Positions 1 through 4,606 of a stretch of DNA of 5,156 nucleotides are shown in pieces. The notes below the pieces were generated by a model. That model did no database searches. It saw nothing but the letters and a program-made list of their open reading frames with translations, and had not been told where the DNA came from. Position numbers and translations under genes: made by a program. This DNA is from an uncultured bacterium. GTDB lineage: Bacteria > Patescibacteriota > Microgenomatia > UBA8517. The stretch is taken from the NCBI GenBank assembly GCA_937928235.1, contig CALEZE010000047.1, forward strand, positions 1-5,156, written 5' to 3'. The stretch's first letter is position 1; every line of letters begins with the position of its first letter.

Positions 1-122
1 TCATCTTTTACGGCGCCCTAAAAAAAAATAGAGAAAAACGGTAAAAAACGCACCATCATTGCCGGGGGCACTATTGCAAACCATCACGACGCCATATAGA
101 ACCAGGGTTCTTCCAAAAAGGA

Positions 123-176
123 GGGGTGGAAATAGCATACAAACAGGTTTTTAAACCTAAGCGCTATTTCCACCCC
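123..176. repeat. Perfect 14-bp inverted repeat (long hairpin) upstream of the peptidase gene
   Basis: The arm GGGGTGGAAATAGC (123-136) is exactly complementary to GCTATTTCCACCCC (163-176). The 26-nt spacer holds a second small stem, AGGTTT (145-150) with AAACCT (153-158), so transcription across it would give a two-part hairpin. No T-run follows the right arm on the + strand, so it is not an ordinary rightward terminator. On the - strand a T-run follows after a few bases, but no leftward gene is seen. The right arm overlaps the proposed -35 of the downstream gene, so an operator is as plausible as an RNA structure. The repeat itself is certain; its role is unknown. Confidence 0.75.
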
Positions 177-196
177 ATCCGCATGGATTATATAAT
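167..196 (+). promoter_or_regulatory. Candidate promoter of the M20 peptidase gene
   Basis: A perfect TATAAT lies at 191-196. With an 18-nt spacer, TTTCCA at 167-172 matches 4 of 6 bases of a -35 consensus and falls inside the right arm of the inverted repeat. Transcription would be expected to begin about 6-7 nt after the hexamer, at or next to the ATG at 203, giving a leaderless message. The -10 is convincing; the -35 is weak. Confidence 0.55.
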
Positions 197-202
197 ATGG
201 AT

Positions 203-1540
203 ATGCCAAAAACTAAAAACAGCAAATATGTTGATGAGCTCAAAGAACTTCTGAGTATTCCGTCTATTTCAGCTCAAAGTGCTCACAAAAAAGATATGGA
301 AAAGGCTGCGAACTGGTTGATCGACAAACTAAAGTCTCTAAATTTTAAAACTCGAATTATGCCGACTGGTGGTCACCCGGTGGTTTACACAGAGAACCTT
401 GAAGCAGGCAAAAGCAAGCCAACAGTCTTAGTCTATGGTCACTATGATGTTCAAGCGCCAGACCCGTTGGAAGAGTGGCTTTCGGACCCTTTTAAACCGG
501 AGGTCCGAGACGGAAATATTTACGCAAGAGGAGCGGCAGATGACAAGGGGCAACTTTTTACCTGGGTTGCGGCTGTTGAAGAGCTACTACAAAAAAGTGA
601 GCTGCCTGTAAATATTAAGTTTTTTATCGAGGGCGAAGAAGAAATAGGAAGTGCAAACCTAGAAACTTTCGTAAAAAAGAACAAGAAACTCCTAGCTTCC
701 GATATCTGTGTCATTTCGGATAGTCATTCACTAGATAAAACCACGCCAGTTATCACTTACGGATTAAGAGGCCTTGTTTACACAGAAATAAACATTAGAG
801 CATTAGCAAAAGATGTCCACAGCGGCGGTTACGGGGGAAATGTACTTAATCCTGCTAATGTACTTTCTCAGGTTATCGCACAGCTCAAAGATAAAAACCA
901 CAAAGTGCTAATTCCTGGATTTTATGAGTCCGTAAGAAAAATCTCGGCCAATGAAAGATCTGTTCTTGAAAAGTTTCCTTTTAGGAAGAAAGAGGTAATG
1001 TCTGAAACAGGGGCTAAAGAAGTTGTCGGTGAGAGAGAGTTTTCCGTACAACTAAGGGCTGGTGCCAGACCAACACTTGATGTAAACGGCATGTGGGGAG
1101 GTTATACCGGAGAAGGCCCCAAAACAATAATTCCTGCCGAGGCAAGCGCAAAGATTTCAATGAGGCTTGTTCCTAAGCAAGACCCTAAAAAGATCTACCA
1201 GGCGTTTAAGGACTATGTACAGTCCCTCTTACCTACCGGGGTTGATTATAAATGCAAACTTTTATCCCTTGATGAACCAATTATTATGGATACGAGCTCG
1301 AGATATTTTGAGAAAGCAGAAAATGCATTTAAAAAGACTTTTGGCAAAAAGCCCCTTTATGAACTTTCTGGAGGATCAATTCCTGTAACAGCAATGCTTA
1401 AACAAAACCTTAATTTAGATAGTATTCTCATGGGGTATGGACTACCAGATGACGGGCTTCACTCACCAAATGAGAAACTTAGTTTAGAAATGTTCGAGAA
1501 GGGCATACAAACTAATGTGAACTTTCTAACTTCGTTATGA
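203..1540 (+). CDS. M20-family metallopeptidase (dipeptidase-like)
   Basis: This is a cytosolic zinc peptidase of the M20 family, closest in pattern to the carnosinase/Cys-Gly dipeptidase branch, which hydrolyses dipeptides or short peptides. The protein is 445 aa counted from ATG 203, with no signal peptide. The expected metal and catalytic residues are all visible: GHYDVQ (His80), RGAADDKG (Asp113), EGEEEIGS (catalytic Glu146, metal Glu147), SDS (Asp173) and LHSPNEK (His420). The DVHSGGYGG motif (His206) marks the lid/dimerisation domain inserted in the middle. An in-frame ATG at 197 would add two residues but directly abuts the TATAAT box and could not be in a transcript from it, so 203 is preferred. 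No Shine-Dalgarno site is seen. In a CPR-type cell it probably serves amino-acid scavenging (inference). Exact substrate cannot be read from the sequence. Confidence 0.93.
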   Translation: MPKTKNSKYVDELKELLSIPSISAQSAHKKDMEKAANWLIDKLKSLNFKTRIMPTGGHPVVYTENLEAGKSKPTVLVYGHYDVQAPDPLEEWLSDPFKPEVRDGNIYARGAADDKGQLFTWVAAVEELLQKSELPVNIKFFIEGEEEIGSANLETFVKKNKKLLASDICVISDSHSLDKTTPVITYGLRGLVYTEINIRALAKDVHSGGYGGNVLNPANVLSQVIAQLKDKNHKVLIPGFYESVRKISANERSVLEKFPFRKKEVMSETGAKEVVGEREFSVQLRAGARPTLDVNGMWGGYTGEGPKTIIPAEASAKISMRLVPKQDPKKIYQAFKDYVQSLLPTGVDYKCKLLSLDEPIIMDTSSRYFEKAENAFKKTFGKKPLYELSGGSIPVTAMLKQNLNLDSILMGYGLPDDGLHSPNEKLSLEMFEKGIQTNVNFLTSL

Positions 1541-1543
1541 GTT

Positions 1544-1583
1544 CCGACTTCGTCGGGGGATTCGACTTCGTCGTAGAATTTTT
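1544..1583 (+). terminator. Two tandem CGACTTCGTCG hairpins, the second followed by a T-run
   Basis: Starting 3 nt after the peptidase stop, CCGAC/GTCGG (1544-1556) forms a 5-bp stem with a TTC loop. An identical 11-mer, CGACTTCGTCG, recurs at 1545-1555 and 1563-1573, 18 nt apart. The second copy is followed by TAGAATTTTT, which makes a short intrinsic terminator plausible before the tRNA genes. The stems are only 4-5 bp, so termination strength is uncertain. Confidence 0.45.
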
Positions 1584-1596
1584 GCGCTCGCTTTAG

Positions 1597-1602
1597 TAAA
1601 AT
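1597..1602 (+). promoter_or_regulatory. Candidate -10 box for the tRNA genes
   Basis: TAAAAT lies 9 nt before the first base of tRNA-Val, which puts the expected start of transcription 2-3 nt upstream of the mature 5' end. No good -35 is seen at 16-18 nt spacing. The same hexamer precedes infC at 4022-4027. Confidence 0.4.
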
Positions 1603-1611
1603 AGTGATTCT

Positions 1612-1688
1612 GGACGGTTAGCTCAGCTGGTTAGAGCGTTCGCTTGACGTGCGAAAGGTCATAGGTTCGAATCCTATACCGTCCACCA
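1612..1688 (+). tRNA. tRNA-Val (anticodon GAC), CCA encoded
   Basis: The full cloverleaf can be drawn by eye. The acceptor stem GGACGGT/ACCGTCC has seven pairs. The D stem is GCTC/GAGC. The anticodon stem is TTCGC/GCGAA around loop TTGACGT, giving anticodon GAC at 1646-1648. The variable loop is AGGTC, and the T arm is ATAGG/CCTAT with loop TTCGAAT. The discriminator is A1685 and CCA is encoded at 1686-1688. It reads GUC and GUU valine codons. It is the first gene after the hairpins downstream of the peptidase and probably shares a precursor with the tRNA-Ala 45 nt further on. Confidence 0.96.
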
Positions 1689-1733
1689 CGAGGGCCTGTA
1701 AGGATTCGCCTTAGCATGCCTTCGTATTTACTT

Positions 1734-1807
1734 GGGCCTGTAGCTCAGTTGGCTAGAGCGCCTGGCTGGCAGTCAGGAGGTCGGGGGTTCGAGCCCCCCC
1801 GGGTCCA
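1734..1807 (+). tRNA. tRNA-Ala (anticodon GGC), CCA not encoded
   Basis: The acceptor stem GGGCCTG/CGGGTCC includes the G3-U70 wobble (1736 with 1804) that is the identity element for alanyl-tRNA synthetase. The D stem is GCTC/GAGC. The anticodon stem CCTGG/TCAGG surrounds loop CTGGCAG, giving anticodon GGC at 1768-1770. The T arm is GGGGG/CCCCC with loop TTCGAGC, and the discriminator is A1807. The next bases are CAA, so CCA must be added by a nucleotidyltransferase, unlike the neighbouring tRNA-Val. The next ORF begins 16 nt later with no terminator between. Confidence 0.95.
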
Positions 1808-1823
1808 CAATCTGCCCAAATCG

Positions 1824-2195
1824 ATGAAAGAAAGATACGACGAACAATCCCAAGACCTTTATATCTGGATTACTCCAGACGAGGTAAGTGACACCGAGAA
1901 TCCTCAAAGTACAACCTTCTACGGCTGGCTTAGATCAGTAAACAAAGACTCCAAAGTTGCTGTCTATTTAAGACGAACCTTTAAAGAAGAGGGCAGAAGT
2001 ATTGATGTAGAGCAGACTCAAACGACAAACAACGAAGAGCAATGGAACAACTTTACTGTAGCGATAAATGATTATGCCTGGGACTATTTAAAAGAACATC
2101 GTTGGGCTCGAGACCGATATGGAATGAGCCAAAAAGTGACAATTCTTATCGGAACTCCTGAAATTGAAGGTCCTGACGCGATGGATCTCAGATAA
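1824..2195 (+). CDS. Hypothetical protein, 123 aa, unknown family
   Basis: I do not recognise this protein. It is soluble-looking, with no signal peptide or membrane segment. It is rich in acidic and aromatic residues, with alternating polar/hydrophobic stretches such as VAVYLRRTF (residues 46-54) and VTILIG (105-110) that suggest a mixed alpha/beta fold. The start is ATG 1824. The reading frame is open upstream to 1716, but that part is simply the translation of tRNA-Ala and its flank, a well-known annotation artefact, and is excluded. There is no Shine-Dalgarno site and no clear promoter. It lies 16 nt after tRNA-Ala with no terminator between, so co-transcription with the tRNAs is likely. 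Its coding reality rests on a long open frame with balanced protein-like composition and a tidy fit between neighbours. Confidence 0.75.
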   Translation: MKERYDEQSQDLYIWITPDEVSDTENPQSTTFYGWLRSVNKDSKVAVYLRRTFKEEGRSIDVEQTQTTNNEEQWNNFTVAINDYAWDYLKEHRWARDRYGMSQKVTILIGTPEIEGPDAMDLR

Positions 2196-2206
2196 AGCTT
2201 CTGGTT

Positions 2207-2215
2207 TGATACAAT
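2207..2215 (+). promoter_or_regulatory. Extended -10 promoter of the small membrane protein gene
   Basis: TGA-TACAAT (TG at 2207-2208, hexamer 2210-2215) is an extended -10 element. It stands in the 25-nt gap after the preceding stop codon and ends 5 nt before the ATG at 2221. A transcript would therefore start at or beside the A of the ATG and be leaderless. No matching -35 is obvious, as is usual for extended -10 promoters. Confidence 0.5.
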
Positions 2216-2220
2216 AAGTT

Positions 2221-2442
2221 ATGGAAAAAAGGAAATACTATTTAAACCTTCTAAAGGAAGGGGTAATAAAAGGAATAGGTTGGGCATTTGGCGCAACCAT
2301 TGGCTTTGCGATTGTATCCACCGTGCTCGTTTTCTTCCTTCGACAAGCAGGAGGGATCCCTTTGGTAGGGGGCTGGATAGCAACCGTTGTAGATTCAACT
2401 TTGAACCAGTTGGTCGAGCGCTCCCCAATATTTCCTCAGTAA
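2221..2442 (+). CDS. Small single-pass membrane protein, DUF5665-like
   Basis: This 73-aa protein has a basic N-terminus (MEKRKYY), a short amphipathic stretch, then one hydrophobic Gly-rich segment at about residues 19-41 (GWAFGATIGFA and onward). The turn GGIPLVGGWI (44-53) and a C-terminal helix follow. The arrangement of a membrane helix, an IPLVGGWI-type turn and an amphipathic tail resembles the DUF5665 family, common in CPR genomes and of unknown function; that assignment is from memory and unverified. It probably sits in the cytoplasmic membrane with its basic N-terminus inside. It has its own promoter, no Shine-Dalgarno site, and no recognisable terminator before the inverted-repeat element that follows. 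Confidence 0.8.
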   Translation: MEKRKYYLNLLKEGVIKGIGWAFGATIGFAIVSTVLVFFLRQAGGIPLVGGWIATVVDSTLNQLVERSPIFPQ

Positions 2443-2445
2443 AGC

Positions 2446-2594
2446 TTGACCCCGCACCCAACGAGCATGTGTTTTTCCTAATTTAAGGCGACAGGTTTGT
2501 AACAAGGACAATTTATTGATTAAGTAAAAATGTTTATATACACCTTGCACTCAAAACACTTAAATTAGATGCTCGTGTGGGTGACGGGGTTGAC
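2446..2594. repeat. MITE-like inverted-repeat element, or large leader hairpin
   Basis: Bases 2449-2468 pair with 2569-2590 over 20 base pairs, with only two single-base bulges (2577 and 2584). The outer blocks are ACCCCG/CGGGGT, CACCCA/TGGGTG and ACGAGCAT/ATGCTCGT. A further perfect 10-bp match, CTAATTTAAG (2478-2487) with CTTAAATTAG (2559-2568), lies inside. The short direct repeat TTGAC occurs at 2446-2450 and 2590-2594, immediately at the outer ends, as a target-site duplication would. Two readings fit: a non-autonomous miniature transposon of about 140 bp, or the large 5' stem of the thrS leader RNA. The interior is AT-rich with no ORF. A weak promoter (TTGATT 2516-2521, TATACA 2537-2542, 15-nt spacer) may lie within it. 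Confidence 0.6.
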
Positions 2595-2751
2595 AACCAA
2601 GCCAAAAAAGGATGATAATAACTTAATTGTTGGCGATTGTATGAGACCTAACCAACCTCAAAGCTAACACGCAATTACTAGCGAATAGTAGAAATTAAGC
2701 CACCTAATTGGATGGAACCGCGAGGGCTCCGATTGCAAAAGGTGGTTTTTT
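2594..2751 (+). promoter_or_regulatory. Candidate T-box (tRNA-Thr sensing) leader of thrS
   Basis: T-box leaders are mRNA elements that read the charging state of a tRNA and control the matching synthetase gene. The diagnostic core TGGAACCGCG (2713-2722) is present 43 nt before the thrS start, close to the T-box consensus TGGNACCGCG. It sits in the expected fold: AATTGGA (2706-2712) pairs with TCCGATT (2728-2734), leaving the seven-base bulge TGGAACC for the tRNA acceptor end. The second helix is very short (GC/GC). N is A, which predicts a U discriminator on the sensed tRNA. Just upstream, TACTA-GCGAA-TAGTA (2676-2690) is placed like stem III. I could not identify a convincing stem I or specifier codon, so the 5' boundary is arbitrary and the element may be reduced or include the upstream inverted repeat. 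Confidence 0.65.
2700..2751 (+). terminator. Intrinsic terminator-like hairpin of the thrS leader
   Basis: CCACCT (2700-2705) pairs with AGGTGG (2740-2745), followed by six T residues (2746-2751), 13 nt before the thrS ATG. The hairpin encloses the T-box core and can stack on the AATTGGA/TCCGATT helix. In canonical T-boxes the terminator and antiterminator exclude each other. Here the simplest folds are compatible, so the switch must involve another pairing not resolved by eye. Confidence 0.55.
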
Positions 2752-2764
2752 CGTTTTAAAAGCT

Positions 2765-4003
2765 ATGTCTAATAAAAAACAAGGTAAAATTGCCGACCAT
2801 AAAGAGATCGGTCAAAATCAAGACCTTTTCCTAATTAGTCAGGAAGTGGGGTCTGGGTTTCCTATTTTTGCGCCTAAAGGACAGTTACTAAGAAGAGAGA
2901 TCGAGAGTTTTATAACAAAAGAGAAAGAGGCACATGGCTACCAGTTTGTTTGGAGCCCTCATGTTGCGAAAAGCTCTTTGTATAAAAAGTCTGGTCACTG
3001 GCAAAAATATGACGCCATGTTTCCTCCAATAGAGCTTGATAAGGACGATTATGTCTTAAAACCCATGAATTGCCCTCATCATTTCCAAATTTATTTAAAC
3101 AAACCGAGAAGCTACAGAGAACTTCCCATGCGCCTTGCTGAAAACGGCACTGTTTACCGTTATGAAAAGAGCGGAGAGGTAAATGGGCTTTTAAGAGTTC
3201 GTTCGCTAACAATTGATGACACTCACATATTTGTGCGCTATGACCAGATTGCGGAGGAACTTGATGTTGTACTTTCTTTAGTTGAAAAAATGTACAAAAC
3301 ATTTGGCTTTGGCAGTTACCGTGCTCAAATTTCAGTTAGAGATACCAAAGACACAAGGAAATACCTAGGAGACGAAAAAGTTTGGCAAAAAGCTGAAAAA
3401 GCCTTGATTGACGCCTGTGAGAGGCGGGGCATCAAGTACTCTATTGAGGAAGGCGAGGCTGCTTTTTATGGACCAAAAATAGATGTTATGGTGGAAGACT
3501 CCCTCGGTCGCGAGTGGCAACTTTCAACCGCCCAGTTAGACTTTAACCAACCTGAAAACTTTGACATGAATTATGTAAACGAAAATGGCGAAATGGAAAA
3601 GCCCGCCATTTTGCATATTGCAATCTTGGGCTCACTAGAAAGGTTTATAGGAATTCTTCTGGAACATCTTGAGGGCAACTTGCCTGTCTGGATTTCGCCT
3701 ATTCAGGCTAAAATATTGCCGATAACTGATAAAAATCAAAAATACTCAGAGTCGCTTGCAGAGAAACTCAAAGCATCAGGGTTGCGCGCAGAGATAGACG
3801 ACAGGAGTGAAACTCTTCAATCAAAAATAAGAAACGCACAAATCGAAAAAGTTCCTTATATGCTTATTGTGGGGGACAAAGAGGAAAGTGGGGGGAAAGT
3901 TTCTGTTCGGCTAAGAACAGAGGAAGACTTGGGTCAGATGGAAATAGACAAATTCATTGAGCGTGCGGGTAAGGCTATAACAGAAAAGAGTCTCGAGCTT
4001 TGA
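2765..4003 (+). CDS. thrS: Threonyl-tRNA synthetase, short form without TGS and editing domains
   Basis: A class II aminoacyl-tRNA synthetase that charges tRNA-Thr in the cytosol. The 412-aa protein starts just before the catalytic core (DHKEIGQNQDLF), whereas typical bacterial ThrRS has about 640 aa with an N-terminal TGS domain and a proofreading domain. Both are missing, and no piece of them lies upstream. The catalytic domain spans about residues 10-305. The zinc ligands are Cys103 (MNCPHH), His154 (DDTHIF) and His284 (ILHIAILGS). Motif 2 is RLAENGTVYRYE with Arg132, and motif 3 is GSLERFIGILLEH. The anticodon-binding domain spans about 306-405. Ile150 occupies the site before DDTH where bacterial enzymes usually have Gln. 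The frame is open back to a TTG at 2708, but those 19 codons translate the T-box and terminator, so ATG 2765 is chosen. It heads thrS-infC-rpmI-rplT. Confidence 0.95.
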   Translation: MSNKKQGKIADHKEIGQNQDLFLISQEVGSGFPIFAPKGQLLRREIESFITKEKEAHGYQFVWSPHVAKSSLYKKSGHWQKYDAMFPPIELDKDDYVLKPMNCPHHFQIYLNKPRSYRELPMRLAENGTVYRYEKSGEVNGLLRVRSLTIDDTHIFVRYDQIAEELDVVLSLVEKMYKTFGFGSYRAQISVRDTKDTRKYLGDEKVWQKAEKALIDACERRGIKYSIEEGEAAFYGPKIDVMVEDSLGREWQLSTAQLDFNQPENFDMNYVNENGEMEKPAILHIAILGSLERFIGILLEHLEGNLPVWISPIQAKILPITDKNQKYSESLAEKLKASGLRAEIDDRSETLQSKIRNAQIEKVPYMLIVGDKEESGGKVSVRLRTEEDLGQMEIDKFIERAGKAITEKSLEL

Positions 4004-4027
4004 ATCTTCGTAACTTTTTGGTAAAAT
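4000..4027 (+). promoter_or_regulatory. Candidate internal promoter of infC
   Basis: TTGAAT (4000-4005, overlapping the thrS stop codon), a 16-nt spacer, and TAAAAT (4022-4027) preceded by TGG (4019-4021) form an extended -10 promoter with a moderate -35. It would allow IF3, L35 and L20 to be made independently of the thrS leader. The expected start of transcription, about 4033-4035, falls between the two candidate TTG start codons. Confidence 0.5.
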
Positions 4028-4030
4028 CAT

Positions 4031-4606
4031 TTGCGTAAGTTGAAAAAGAGTAATTGGCGAGTTAACGAGCAAATACGAGCTCCTGAAGTTAGAGTCATCG
4101 ACGCGGAAGATAAACAGGTAGGTGTCATGTCGCGCGATGAGGCTTTGAAAAAAGCTAAAGAGGCGGAGCTCGATCTTGTTGAAATCGCACCTAAAGCAAA
4201 GCCTCCCGTTGTAAAAATTGTTGATTTTGGCAAGTTTGCATATCGGGAAGAGAAGAAGCTTAAGGAACAAAAAAAGAAAACGAAGGCTAGTGACCTAAAA
4301 GAAGTAAGGTTCTCGCCTTTTATAGCCGAAAACGACTATAATGTCAGACTGGAACGCATTAAGGAGTTCTTGGCTGACAAAGACAAGGTCAAACTTGTAG
4401 TTAAGTTTAAGGGTCGGCAAATGGGAAGCAAGCAGTTTGGTTACAAGCTGTTTGATAAGGTACTAGAAACACTGGGCGACACTGTTTCAGTAGACATGGA
4501 GCCAAAATTTTTGGGAAGGCACCTGTCAATGATTATCTCGCCTTTATCAGGAGCAAAGCAGCAAGAGAAAAGTAAAAATGGCAAAAACAAAACTAAAGAC
4601 TCGTAA
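4031..4606 (+). CDS. infC: Translation initiation factor IF-3
   Basis: IF3 binds the 30S subunit, keeps it apart from 50S and rejects wrong start codons and initiator mismatches. The protein is up to 191 aa. The N-terminal domain is about residues 9-78, opening with the family hallmark VNEQIRAPEVRVID. A Lys-rich linker (EEKKLKEQKKK) follows, and the C-terminal domain is about 86-172, with KGRQMGSKQFG and MEPKFLGRHLSMI. There is no ATG before the hallmark. An in-frame stop lies at 4022-4024, so the start must be TTG at 4031 or TTG at 4040. A rare start is typical of infC, because IF3 represses its own rare-codon initiation in well-studied bacteria. The last 15 or so residues form a Lys-rich tail that overlaps the rpmI start. 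It follows thrS by 27 nt with no Shine-Dalgarno site. Confidence 0.95.
   Translation: MRKLKKSNWRVNEQIRAPEVRVIDAEDKQVGVMSRDEALKKAKEAELDLVEIAPKAKPPVVKIVDFGKFAYREEKKLKEQKKKTKASDLKEVRFSPFIAENDYNVRLERIKEFLADKDKVKLVVKFKGRQMGSKQFGYKLFDKVLETLGDTVSVDMEPKFLGRHLSMIISPLSGAKQQEKSKNGKNKTKDS

Noticed and set aside
1..99. Possible C-terminal tail of an upstream gene (frame 3 ends at 42-44; frame 1 open 22-99), perhaps linked by slippage on the A9 run at 20-28
   Set aside because: The pieces are too short to recognise or to distinguish from chance open frames, and the upstream sequence is outside the window.
116..125. Strong Shine-Dalgarno-like AAGGAGG
   Set aside because: No start codon with an open frame lies at a suitable distance; it forms the base of the inverted-repeat hairpin instead.
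1716..1823. N-terminal extension of the 123-aa protein, reading through tRNA-Ala
   Set aside because: It is the translation of the tRNA-Ala gene itself (the familiar VAQLARAPG artefact), so the coding region starts at ATG 1824.
2219..2486. Alternative frames overlapping the 73-aa membrane protein on both strands
   Set aside because: Only the frame at 2221-2442 has a promoter at its start and a coherent membrane-protein pattern; the others are low-complexity shadows.
2708..2764. TTG start giving thrS 19 extra residues
   Set aside because: These codons coincide with the T-box core and the terminator-like hairpin, and the added residues do not resemble any ThrRS domain.
2910..3302. 130-aa minus-strand open frame inside thrS
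   Set aside because: It lies entirely opposite conserved ThrRS catalytic motifs and shows no protein-family features.
4004..4030. Search for an L20-type autoregulatory leader before infC
   Set aside because: The thrS-infC gap is only 27 nt and is filled by the -10 region, leaving no room for the known structured leader.
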